The notes under the pieces: generated by a model
The model's database searches: none
What the model was told of the DNA's origin: nothing
What the model saw: the letters and a program-made list of their open reading frames with translations, nothing else
Assembly (NCBI GenBank): GCA_023262495.1
Contig: JALRAS010000018.1
Location: forward strand, 1-33,079
Source of the DNA: Bacteroidia bacterium
GTDB taxonomy: Bacteria > Bacteroidota > Bacteroidia > UBA4408
Direction of reading: 5' to 3'
Length of the DNA: 33,079 nt
Program-made: the position numbers and the translations under genes
Shown here: positions 10,462-19,374 of the stretch, piece by piece
How positions within the stretch are numbered: position 1 is the stretch's first letter
How the letters are laid out: every line of letters begins with the position of its first letter

Positions 10462-10566
10462 AGGGGGGCGGGGAGGTAGTATTCGAGTTATTATTCCCAC
10501 TTTATTTCACCTTGAAAAAAAAATTCACCATAAAATGCGTAAAATTGCAATCGCTATAATCATATT

Positions 10567-12195
10567 ATGAATTTAGAATTTAATAAAAACGAAGACACTA
10601 ATCGTTTGCTGGTCTCCAACATGGAGCGAAAGTTGGCAAAAGTGTATTTGGGCGGTGGAGCCAAACGAATCGAAAAGTTACATGCAGAGGGTAAAATGAC
10701 TGCACGCGAACGCATTGCCTACCTACTCGATAAAGATAGTGAGAGTATTGAAATTGGAGCTTTTGTAGGTGAAGAAATGTATGAAGAGCATGGTGGTTGC
10801 CCAAGTGGGGGAGTAGTTATCGTAATGGGCTATGTAAGCAAAAGATTGTGTCTTGTTGTTGCCAACGATGCTACAGTAAAGGCAGGAGCATGGTTTCCTA
10901 TTACAGGTAAAAAGAATTTGAGGGCACAAGAAATAGCCATGGAAAATAAAATTCCAATCATATATCTTGTTGATAGTGCCGGTGTTTATCTTCCAATGCA
11001 AGATGAAATTTTCCCCGATAAGGAACACTTTGGGCGCATCTTCAGAAACAATGCTATCATGAGCAGTATGGGCATTATTCAAATTGCAGCCATCATGGGA
11101 AGTTGTGTAGCCGGTGGTGCCTACTTACCCATCATGAGTGATGAAGCCATGATAGTAGATAAAACGGGAAGTATATTTCTTGCAGGTTCTTATTTGGTAA
11201 AGGCAGCAATTGGTGAGAGTATTGATAATGAAACGTTGGGCGGTGCCACCACACAATGCGAAATTAGTGGTGTAACCGATAATAAATGTAAGGATGATGC
11301 CGACTGTTTAACACGCATCAGAAATATTATGGACAAGCTGGGTAAGCCTGCCGATGCGGGATTTGATCGAGTTAAACCGATGTTACCTTTAAAAGATCAA
11401 AAAGAAATTTTTGGGATACTCCCTGATACACGCGATAAACAATATGACATGCACGAAATTATTTATCGTTTGGTAGATAATTCGGAGTTTGAAGAATACA
11501 AAAGTGCCTACGGACAATCTATCATATGCGGATTAGCGCGAATTGATGGTTGGGCTGTTGGTATTGTTGCCAATCAACGCAAAGTAGTGAAAAGTAAAAA
11601 GGGCGAAATGCAGTTTGGCGGTGTAATCTATTCTGATAGTGCCGATAAGGCCGCACGCTTTATCATGAACTGCAATCAAAGAAAAATTCCTTTGGTGTTT
11701 TTACAAGATGTTACCGGTTTTATGGTGGGCTCTCGCAGCGAACATGGAGGCATCATTAAAGATGGTGCCAAACTTGTGAATGCCATGAGCAACTCGGTTG
11801 TTCCTAAGTTTACCATCATAGTTGGTAACAGTTATGGAGCCGGTAATTATGCCATGTGTGGCAAGGCATACGATCCGCGTTTAATTGTTGGATGGCCAAG
11901 CGCACAGGTAGCAGTAATGGGAGGAGCGCAGGCTGCCAAGGTATTGGTGCAAATTGAGATTGCCAGCTTAAAAGCAAAAGGCGAAGTAATTACGCCTGAA
12001 AATGAAGCTGAGCTATACAACCGTATTAAAGATCGTTATGATAAGCAAACAAGTCCTTATTATGCGGCAGCAAGATTATGGCTCGATGCTATTATCAACC
12101 CACTAGATACCCGAAAAGTAATTAGCATGGGAATTGAAGCAGCCAATCAGTCACCCATTAAAAAGCGATACAACGTTGGTGTGATCCAAACGTAA
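10567..12195 (+). CDS. Acyl-CoA carboxylase carboxyltransferase (beta) subunit (methylcrotonyl/propionyl-CoA carboxylase type)
   Basis: 542 aa; LHAEGKMTARERIAYLLD, IPIIYLVDSAGVYLPMQDEIFPD, GGAYLPIMSDEAMIV, QDVTGFMVG, GNSYGAGNYAMCGKAYDPR. Confidence 0.94.
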   Translation: MNLEFNKNEDTNRLLVSNMERKLAKVYLGGGAKRIEKLHAEGKMTARERIAYLLDKDSESIEIGAFVGEEMYEEHGGCPSGGVVIVMGYVSKRLCLVVANDATVKAGAWFPITGKKNLRAQEIAMENKIPIIYLVDSAGVYLPMQDEIFPDKEHFGRIFRNNAIMSSMGIIQIAAIMGSCVAGGAYLPIMSDEAMIVDKTGSIFLAGSYLVKAAIGESIDNETLGGATTQCEISGVTDNKCKDDADCLTRIRNIMDKLGKPADAGFDRVKPMLPLKDQKEIFGILPDTRDKQYDMHEIIYRLVDNSEFEEYKSAYGQSIICGLARIDGWAVGIVANQRKVVKSKKGEMQFGGVIYSDSADKAARFIMNCNQRKIPLVFLQDVTGFMVGSRSEHGGIIKDGAKLVNAMSNSVVPKFTIIVGNSYGAGNYAMCGKAYDPRLIVGWPSAQVAVMGGAQAAKVLVQIEIASLKAKGEVITPENEAELYNRIKDRYDKQTSPYYAAARLWLDAIINPLDTRKVISMGIEAANQSPIKKRYNVGVIQT

Positions 12196-12278
12196 AGTAC
12201 AATCAGGAATTAATTACGAGTAAATTTTTAATCGGTATTTACAACTGTAAGATCTGCAAATTTTCGGTGCAATACACA

Positions 12279-12363
12279 AATCACATGGGTATAACTGCAT
12301 TTTTGCCAAACTTCTTTCCGACCGGCATTTACCAATCACATTGGTATAAATAGTCACATTTTA
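12279..12363. repeat. Two imperfect direct repeats AATCACAT(G/T)GGTATAA... about 55 bp apart; the second contains the inverted repeat ACCAAT-CAC-ATTGGT
   Basis: aatcacatgggtataactgcatttt (12279-12304) vs aatcacattggtataaatagtcacatttt (12334-12362); palindrome accaatcacattggt at 12331-12345. Confidence 0.5.
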
Positions 12364-12595
12364 TTGAACTATATATTGTTATATCGGCATTAGCCATTTG
12401 AATTTATTAAACCCGAATTAAACAATAGAAGTTACGGATGTTACGCACTAGTGATTTATGAGGGTATTCCCGCTTAACAGCTTTGGGCAATGCAACAAAT
12501 ACAAACGGTAATATCTATTTGAAAAGGAAGTGCAAAATCTGGTTCAGCGTGCTACAAGCCAATTATAATTTCTTGTCTTGCTTTAGGATGAGCAT

Positions 12596-13663
12596 TTATC
12601 TGCCCTTGTCATAATCAACAGTAATGCTTTCAGTGAGTGCATACGACTGACAGGTGAGGATGAACCCTTGTTTAACTTCGGCATCAAGCAAGGCATAATT
12701 TACCTTCATGTCTACTTTTCCTTCAGTAAGCAATGCCCTGCAGGTACAGCATGATCCACCCTGACAAGCATAAGGAGCATCAAGATTAATGCGCAGAGCA
12801 GCATCTAAAATACTTTCATCAGGCATCATTTCAGTCACTACTTCATCTCCATCTAAAATAATGGTCAAAGTTGCTTTTTTAGTTGCCGATACAACAGAAG
12901 GAGCAGCAGCACTCTCAACAGGGGCGCTAAAATATTCAATATGAATTTGAGATTTTGGAACATTTAATTGTTGCAATGTTTGCTCCACATTTTGCATCAT
13001 TGGCACCGGACCGCAAATAAAAATCTCAGAGCGGTTGTCAATTTTTACAAACTGCTGCATGAGTGCCGATAGCTTTTCAACGGTCATCATTCCCTTGTAT
13101 ATTTCGGGGTAGTCAGTTGCATTGTTGAGAATGTGATGTACCTTTAATCTGTCGGCATGCTTATTTTGTAAATCTTTCAACTGATTGTTGAAAATAATGG
13201 CCTCCTCGTTTTCATTACCATAAAAAAGTTGAATGCGACTGTTTGGCTCTGCCTGTAAAACCGTTTTAATGATACTTAACATTGGTGTAATACCACTGCC
13301 ACCGGCAAATAGCAAATACTCCTTATTATTGCCCGCATCCATTGCGGTGTAGAAGTTACCCATCGGTGTCATCACCTCAAGCACATCTCCTACCTTTAAA
13401 CGATCGTTAATGTAGGTTGAACCCTTCCCATTTTTCACCTTTTTAATGGCTACACGCAAATCAGCATCGGTAATAGGGCTGCTGCAAACGGAGTAAGAGC
13501 GTCTTATTTCCTGTCCATCAATGTGAAGTTTAAACGTGATGTACTGTCCTTGTATATACTTGAAATCATTCACAAGTTGCTGAGGTATATGAAATGATAC
13601 AGAAACACAGTCGGCTGTTTCGCGGGTAATATCTTTTACGGTAAGTGAGTGAAATTTTGACAT
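12596..13663 (-). CDS. 2Fe-2S flavodoxin/ferredoxin-NAD(P)H reductase family protein (PaaE/HmpX-like)
   Basis: RRSYSVCSSP (flavin binding), LLFAGGSGITPMLSIIK (NAD(P) binding), C-terminal CQGGSCCTCRALLTEG plus CQSYA plant-type ferredoxin. The ORF track starts at 13690; MSKFHSLTVKDI at 13663 is the more likely start. Confidence 0.88.
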   Translation of the reverse strand: MSKFHSLTVKDITRETADCVSVSFHIPQQLVNDFKYIQGQYITFKLHIDGQEIRRSYSVCSSPITDADLRVAIKKVKNGKGSTYINDRLKVGDVLEVMTPMGNFYTAMDAGNNKEYLLFAGGSGITPMLSIIKTVLQAEPNSRIQLFYGNENEEAIIFNNQLKDLQNKHADRLKVHHILNNATDYPEIYKGMMTVEKLSALMQQFVKIDNRSEIFICGPVPMMQNVEQTLQQLNVPKSQIHIEYFSAPVESAAAPSVVSATKKATLTIILDGDEVVTEMMPDESILDAALRINLDAPYACQGGSCCTCRALLTEGKVDMKVNYALLDAEVKQGFILTCQSYALTESITVDYDKGR

Positions 13664-13700
13664 TCTAGTTGAATTTTTTTGGAGCAACAAAAGTAAAAAA

Positions 13701-13728
13701 AAACCGCAAAGATTTTTGGCTTCGCGGT
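13701..13728 (-). terminator. Rho-independent terminator-like hairpin downstream of sdhB on the minus strand
   Basis: Minus strand reads aaccgcgaag-ccaaaaat-ctttgcggtt followed by a T tract (plus strand aaaaaaaa upstream of aaccgcaaag); 10-bp stem with one imperfect pair. Confidence 0.72.
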
Positions 13729-13750
13729 TCTGTTTAAGTTTTAAATAAAA

Positions 13751-14491
13751 TTAAGAGATTGATGCGCTGTAATACTCTCTGTTCATGCGGGCAATGTTGG
13801 ATAAGGAAATGCCTTTTGGACATTCAGCTTCGCAAGCTCCCGTGTTGGTGCAACTTCCAAAACCCTCTTCATCCATTTGGTTAACCATAGCCAACACTCT
13901 TTCCTTGGCTTCAATTCTTCCTTGAGGTAACAAGGCATATTGAGATATTTTTGCACCTACAAACAAACTTGCTGAGGCATTTTTACAAGCCGCAACACAA
14001 GCACCACAACCAATGCATGAGGCAGCATCCATTGCTAAGTCGGCATCTGCTTTAACAACGGGAATATTGTTTGCATCTTGAACCTGACCGGTATTAACGG
14101 AAACAAATCCTCCTACTTGCATGATACGATCAAAAGCGCTTCTGTCAACTACTAAATCGCGAATGATAGGAAACGCGTTGGCACGGAATGGTTCTATGTA
14201 AATCGTTTCACCATCGGTAAAGTTTCTCATGTATAGCTGACAAGTGGTGGTACCGCGCAAAGGACCATGAGGACGTCCATTAATATGCATGCTGCACATA
14301 CCGCAAATTCCCTCACGGCAATCATGATCAAAGGCCACAGGTTCTTCACCTTTACGGATCAGTTCCTCATTAAGTACATCCATCATTTCTAAAAACGACA
14401 TGTCAGCATTGATGTTGTCAATGGTATAATCAACCATTTTTCCTGCTGCTTGGGCGTTTTTCTGACGCCATATTTTTAAGTTGAATTTCAT
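13751..14491 (-). CDS. sdhB: Succinate dehydrogenase/fumarate reductase iron-sulfur subunit
   Basis: [36 protein letters not shown] 2Fe-2S ligands, [14 protein letters not shown] and [15 protein letters not shown] clusters. The ORF track start (14623) overlaps sdhA; MKF at 14491 is preferred. Confidence 0.96.
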   Translation of the reverse strand: MKFNLKIWRQKNAQAAGKMVDYTIDNINADMSFLEMMDVLNEELIRKGEEPVAFDHDCREGICGMCSMHINGRPHGPLRGTTTCQLYMRNFTDGETIYIEPFRANAFPIIRDLVVDRSAFDRIMQVGGFVSVNTGQVQDANNIPVVKADADLAMDAASCIGCGACVAACKNASASLFVGAKISQYALLPQGRIEAKERVLAMVNQMDEEGFGSCTNTGACEAECPKGISLSNIARMNREYYSASIS

Positions 14492-14529
14492 TGGATTGAG
14501 AATTTTATATTCTGTTTTGCAAACTTTAG

Positions 14530-16446
14530 TTATTTGTAAGAACGTGTGGCTAATTTCACATTCTCGAATTTCAGCGCTTCTTTGTGCAATGCTGCTTGCT
14601 GACCCACTCCTTTGTGTTCCCAAGCTGCTACATAAGCATAATCTTGGTCATTTCTTTTGGCCTCTCCCTCATCTTGATATTCAACTCTAAAGTGACCTCC
14701 ACAACTTTCATTTCTGCTTAAGGCATCGGTAACCATCAGCTCACCTAGTTCAATAAAGTCGGCTACTCTGCCTGCTTTTTCCAAATCTACATTGAGTTCG
14801 TTAGCACCTCCCGTAACACGCACATCTGACCAAAACTCTTCACGCAATTGTTTCAACATTGCCTGTGCTTTGGTTAGCCCTTCGGATGAACGAGCCATGC
14901 CACAGTATTCCCACATAATTTTTCCAAGTGCTTTGTGGAAATCATCCACAGTTCTGTTTCCTTTTACAGCTAACAACTTATTGATTCTTTCAGCGGCCGC
15001 TTTTTCAGCTGCATCAAACGCAGGATGATCGGTTGGAATAGATTTCGTAAATATTTCACCTGCAAGATAATCACCAATCGTATAAGGCAATACAAAATAA
15101 CCATCTGCAAGTCCTTGCATCAGCGCACTTGCACCTAATCTGTTGGCACCGTGGTCGCTAAAGTTACACTCGCCCGTTGCATAAAGTCCGGGCACTGTGG
15201 TCATCAAATTGTAATCTACCCATAAGCCGCCCATCGTATAATGTACCGCAGGATAAATTCTCATTGGTACTTCATAAGGATCTTCATTGGTAATATGATG
15301 GTACATATCAAACAAGTTTCCGTAACGCGCTTCAACAACACTTTTTCCAAGTCTTTTGATGGCATCTGCAAAATCAAGATATACAGCAAGACCTGATTCG
15401 CCAACACCTCTACCATCATCACATGCTTCTTTCGCTGCTCTTGAGGCAATGTCGCGCGGTGCTAGGTTCCCAAAACTTGGGTATTTTCTTTCCAAATAAT
15501 AATCTCTTTCATCCTCAGGGATATCTTGTGGCTTGCGTTTGTCTCCTTGCTTTTTAGGGACCCACACTCTTCCATCGTTTCTTAACGACTCACTCATCAA
15601 AGTTAATTTCGATTGGTAATCGCCCGAAACCGGGATACAGGTAGGATGTATTTGTGTGTAACAAGGATTAGCGAAAAACGCTCCTTGCTTATGCGCTTTC
15701 CATGCAGCTGTTACATTACAACCCATAGCATTAGTACTCAAGAAAAATACGTTTCCATATCCACCTGTTGCCAATACTACGGCATGACCAAAATGTCTTT
15801 CAAGTTTTCCAGTTTTTAAATCACGAGCAATTATTCCTCTTGCTTTTCCATCAATATTAACCAATTCAACCATTTCATGACGGCTAAACATTTCTACGTT
15901 TCCTATACCAATTTGACGGCTTAGGGCGGAGTAGGCACCTAACAAAAGTTGTTGTCCGGTTTGCCCTCTTGCATAAAACGTACGCGATACTTGCGCCCCA
16001 CCAAAAGAGCGATTGTCCAATAATCCACCGTACTCGCGGGCAAATGGAACACCTTGCGCCACACACTGATCGATAATGTTTGCACTAACTTCGGCAAGAC
16101 GATAAACATTTGCCTCACGTGCTCTAAAGTCACCTCCTTTGATGGTGTCGTAAAACAATCTAAATACACTATCGCCATCGTTTTTATAGTTTTTAGCAGC
16201 ATTGATACCGCCTTGTGCAGCAATAGAGTGAGCCCTGCGAGGACTATCTTGATAACAATAGGCCTTTACTTTATAACCTAATTCGGCTAAGCTTGCTGCT
16301 GCAGAAGCACCGGCCAAACCTGTACCTACAACAATTACCTCTAGCTTTCTTTTGTTGGAAGGGTTTACCAACTTTACGTGTGATTTATAATCGGTCCACT
16401 TTGTTTCAAGCGGCCCATCGGGTATTTTTGAATCTAAAACTGACAT
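14530..16446 (-). CDS. sdhA: Succinate dehydrogenase/fumarate reductase flavoprotein subunit
   Basis: 638 aa; [23 protein letters not shown]-binding motif, [20 protein letters not shown]-like [47 protein letters not shown]. Confidence 0.97.
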   Translation of the reverse strand: MSVLDSKIPDGPLETKWTDYKSHVKLVNPSNKRKLEVIVVGTGLAGASAAASLAELGYKVKAYCYQDSPRRAHSIAAQGGINAAKNYKNDGDSVFRLFYDTIKGGDFRAREANVYRLAEVSANIIDQCVAQGVPFAREYGGLLDNRSFGGAQVSRTFYARGQTGQQLLLGAYSALSRQIGIGNVEMFSRHEMVELVNIDGKARGIIARDLKTGKLERHFGHAVVLATGGYGNVFFLSTNAMGCNVTAAWKAHKQGAFFANPCYTQIHPTCIPVSGDYQSKLTLMSESLRNDGRVWVPKKQGDKRKPQDIPEDERDYYLERKYPSFGNLAPRDIASRAAKEACDDGRGVGESGLAVYLDFADAIKRLGKSVVEARYGNLFDMYHHITNEDPYEVPMRIYPAVHYTMGGLWVDYNLMTTVPGLYATGECNFSDHGANRLGASALMQGLADGYFVLPYTIGDYLAGEIFTKSIPTDHPAFDAAEKAAAERINKLLAVKGNRTVDDFHKALGKIMWEYCGMARSSEGLTKAQAMLKQLREEFWSDVRVTGGANELNVDLEKAGRVADFIELGELMVTDALSRNESCGGHFRVEYQDEGEAKRNDQDYAYVAAWEHKGVGQQAALHKEALKFENVKLATRSYK

Positions 16447-16491
16447 ATCTTCTTTGTATTTGATGATATTAATATTCGGTTGGTGTGATAA

Positions 16492-17193
16492 TTATTTGAT
16501 AATGCCCAAGTGCATTACAATAGGCATCAATGCAAATAATATTGGAATAATGATAGAGAACCAAAAACCCGTTTTTTGAATGATTGGTGTGTATTTAGGG
16601 TGATTCCATCCCATTGTTTGGAAAGCTGATTGAAAACCATGTAATAAATGATAAGCTAAACTCACCATGGAAGCTACATATAAAATTACAATTAATGGGT
16701 TTTCAAATACCTCTTTCATTTCTTCAAACAAAGTTTCTTGACCAGGTAATTTTTCTAATTCGGAGTGTGCTATGTGGTCGGTAAATCTGCTTGGAACCCA
16801 AAAATCTTTGAGATGCACAATTAAGAACATCAAAATTAATGTCCCTAACAAGCCCATCCAGCGACTATACCACTTGCTGTTAGCATTTGGTTTTTGATAT
16901 TGATAACCTGTACTGCGGGTTTTGTTGTTAGCAAGAGTTAGTAGAAGCGCATCAACAATGTGGGCAATAATACCCAAAAATAGAACAACCTCCATGATCC
17001 TAATCAGTACATTTGTTCCCATGAATTTGGCGCCTTCGTTAAATAACTCACCACCATCATTGAAAAATATCAATGAATTGATGGCGCAGTGAACAACTAA
17101 AAAAGTAATCAGAAAAATGCCTGTGACACCCATCAGCATTTTCTTCCCTATCAGGGTGCTGAACAATCCGTTATGAGTTGATTTTTTTGACAT
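16492..17193 (-). CDS. sdhC: Succinate dehydrogenase cytochrome b558-type membrane subunit
   Basis: 233 aa with several TM segments, upstream of sdhA on the same strand; KKMLMGVTGIFLITFLVVHCAINS, YHLLHGFQSAFQTMGWNHPKY as in the Bacteroidota b558 family. Confidence 0.93.
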   Translation of the reverse strand: MSKKSTHNGLFSTLIGKKMLMGVTGIFLITFLVVHCAINSLIFFNDGGELFNEGAKFMGTNVLIRIMEVVLFLGIIAHIVDALLLTLANNKTRSTGYQYQKPNANSKWYSRWMGLLGTLILMFLIVHLKDFWVPSRFTDHIAHSELEKLPGQETLFEEMKEVFENPLIVILYVASMVSLAYHLLHGFQSAFQTMGWNHPKYTPIIQKTGFWFSIIIPILFALMPIVMHLGIIK

Positions 17194-17383
17194 ATGAATC
17201 AGTATATTTGTATTTAAAAGTTTGCGAATTTATAAACATACCTTGTTTAATCAAAGCACTTTTTATTTATTTTATCACATAACATTACAATTCGCATTAT
17301 TGTTCATGCTGCGCAATTGGGTGAAAATAATTTAGAATGGTTTAAAATAACTTTTTGTAAGCTGTCTTGGGCCTTGCCGTATA

Positions 17384-18262
17384 TCAATTGCGCTTGTCCA
17401 TACCCCACATCAATTTTTGTCGAAGTGTACTCATAAAGTCACTTCCTTGCAATCTTACCAAATTAATTGAAAAATTTTCTTTCATGATGGTTAATTCTTC
17501 ATCGGCATCAAATACCTCTTGTCGGGAGTCGAGGGTAACTAAAAAATTCTTGTTTCTGCCTTCTACTTTTAGTGTTACTACATCTTTATCTGAAATAATT
17601 ATAGGGCGCACATTCAGGTTGTGAGGCGATATGGGGGTTATGATAAAGTTGGCCGAATCGGGCATTACCAAGGGGCCACCGCAACTCAAACTGTAGGCGG
17701 TTGATCCTGTAGGCGTAGAAATAATTAAACCATCAGCCCAATAAGCGTTCAAGAATTCTCCGTTTATCCAAGCATGAATAGTCATCATGGTGGTGTTATC
17801 GTTTTTATGAACGGTTATTTCGTTGAGTGCAAAGTTACTTTTTTTGTAGGGATTATTGGGTGATTCTAATCGAATTAAACTACGCTTGTCTATTTCATAC
17901 ACACCTGTCAAAATTTTATCGATGGCATCTTCTATTTCTTCGATAGAAATACCCGATAAAAAGCCTAATCTGCCGGTATTGATTCCAATTACAGGAATTT
18001 CTGAAGCACCCACCATAGTAATTGTTTTTAGCATGGTGCCATCGCCTCCAATACTGCAAAAGAACGAGGGTTTTTTCTGCAGAATTTTTTCGTCCTTGAA
18101 AAAAGAAATGATGGTTTTGAAAATAATTTTTTCTTTGATGATAGCATAAAAATCTTCATGCACACACAGTTCTACTCCGCATTCCTCAAGCTTGGTAATG
18201 AGCCGCTGAATGGGGCTTGCGTTATAGTTATTCAATGATTTTCCGTAGATAGCAAACAGCAT
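17384..18262 (-). CDS. nadK: NAD kinase
   Basis: 292 aa; SIGGDGTMLKTI, GINTGRLGFLSGI, NEITVHK, GLIISTPTGSTAYSLSCGGP. Confidence 0.96.
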   Translation of the reverse strand: MLFAIYGKSLNNYNASPIQRLITKLEECGVELCVHEDFYAIIKEKIIFKTIISFFKDEKILQKKPSFFCSIGGDGTMLKTITMVGASEIPVIGINTGRLGFLSGISIEEIEDAIDKILTGVYEIDKRSLIRLESPNNPYKKSNFALNEITVHKNDNTTMMTIHAWINGEFLNAYWADGLIISTPTGSTAYSLSCGGPLVMPDSANFIITPISPHNLNVRPIIISDKDVVTLKVEGRNKNFLVTLDSRQEVFDADEELTIMKENFSINLVRLQGSDFMSTLRQKLMWGMDKRN

Positions 18263-18309
18263 AGAAAAATTTTATGTGTAAAGATAGTAAAGGAAAAGCG
18301 ATTTCAAAT

Positions 18310-18381
18310 ATGTTACCTAAAAAAATTGAAGTTCAGCATGATGGCTGTACTTGCGGTACATATAAATCAAAGGTTATTTGA
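18310..18381 (+). other. Very small ORF (23 aa) MLPKKIEVQHDGCTCGTYKSKVI with a Cys-X-Cys motif; coding status unknown
   Basis: ATG at 18310, TGA at 18379-18381, read directly; lies in the intergenic region upstream of the MbnP-like gene. Confidence 0.2.
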
Positions 18382-18408
18382 ACAAGTTGTTGCATACTTT
18401 GTGTAACT

Positions 18409-18523
18409 ATGCGAAAAATAAATAAAAAAATTAATTTGCTTGATTGCAACCTTTATTTCTACAGGTTGTTCATTCTCCAACCTTAATGATAATGATTCGT
18501 TACCTCAAAAGAAATTAATTTGA
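18409..18523 (+). pseudogene. Apparent frameshifted mini-lipoprotein ORF (MRKINKK[fs]LICLIATFISTGCSFSNLNDNDSLPQKKLI*)
   Basis: ATG at 18409 in frame 1; a 7-A run at 18424-18430 separates it from a frame-2 lipoprotein signal peptide with lipobox (FISTGC) ending at TGA 18521-18523. One base fewer in the run joins the two. Confidence 0.45.
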
Positions 18524-18573
18524 ATTAAAGTAAAGATAAATTGCATAAATTTACAACGATAAAAAAATCAGCA

Positions 18574-19371
18574 ATGAAGTGTATCTATAAATTTTTTCTT
18601 TTAAATTTGGTAATCATCGCAATAGCTTGCAGGAAAGACAGTTCCTTGAAAAAAGAAACTCAAGATCCTGCCATACCCAAACCGGTTGAAAATATAAAAT
18701 ATGGCTCGGTGAGAATTAATATCTCTAATTTGGTTGGCAATGAAATGATTTCTCTGAACGATAGTGTCTACACCAATACAAACGGAGATAGTTTTACTAT
18801 ATCTAAGTTCAAATACTATTTAAGTAATTTTACCTTAAGAAATGCGAATGGTGAACTACATAGACAAACTGAAAGTTACCACCTAATTGATTGTCAAAAA
18901 GGGTCTAGTTTTACCATGCTAATCGATAGCGTTCCGGTAGGAACTTACAATGCCATGAATTTTATTTTAGGGGTAGATAGCACCCGAAATACCTCAGGTG
19001 CTCAAATAGGTGCACTCGACCCTGCGCTTGGGATGTTTTGGAGTTGGAACCAGGGATACATTTTTTTAATGATGGAGGGTTCTTCACCCAACTCTACAGC
19101 ACCTGATAATATGATTACTTACCATCTTGGCGGTTTTGCACAGCCCTACAATTGTATTCGTAATGTTAACCCAAGTTTTGGTGCGCTTGATCTTGTTGTA
19201 ACTGAAAAAAATTCAAGTGAAATTGAAATTTCTGCAGATTTATTGCGGTTATTTGATACGCCTACGCTCATTAAATTTGCTCAAACAAGCGAGGGAATGG
19301 GCGGAGCAATTGCTGTTACACTCTCAAACAACGCAGTTAATATGTTTAAAGTTATAGATATTGAAAATTAA
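18574..19371 (+). CDS. MbnP-like lipoprotein (copper-binding MbnP family)
   Basis: Lipoprotein signal MKCIYKFFLLNLVIIAIAC; FKYYLSNFTLRN, YHLIDC, VPVGTYNAMNFILGVDSTRN, GMFWSWNQGYIFLMMEG, YHLGGF: matches the MbnP family pattern. Next gene is a di-heme peroxidase. The ORF track start (18541) is TTG; ATG at 18574 is preferred. Confidence 0.85.
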   Translation: MKCIYKFFLLNLVIIAIACRKDSSLKKETQDPAIPKPVENIKYGSVRINISNLVGNEMISLNDSVYTNTNGDSFTISKFKYYLSNFTLRNANGELHRQTESYHLIDCQKGSSFTMLIDSVPVGTYNAMNFILGVDSTRNTSGAQIGALDPALGMFWSWNQGYIFLMMEGSSPNSTAPDNMITYHLGGFAQPYNCIRNVNPSFGALDLVVTEKNSSEIEISADLLRLFDTPTLIKFAQTSEGMGGAIAVTLSNNAVNMFKVIDIEN

Positions 19372-19374
19372 AAC

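Noticed and set aside
10085-10559. ORFs 10085-10396 and 10284-10559 (plus strand, alternative frames)
   Set aside because: Overlap the GT87-like CDS out of frame; the second simply reads the heptamer repeat in another frame (QFTIHNSQLKGGG).
10723-11082. 119-aa minus-strand ORF (and 10598-10804)
   Set aside because: Antisense to the acyl-CoA carboxyltransferase gene.
14492-14623. 44-residue N-terminal extension of sdhB in the ORF track
   Set aside because: It reads into the 3' end of sdh[13 protein letters not shown] at 14491 is the natural start.
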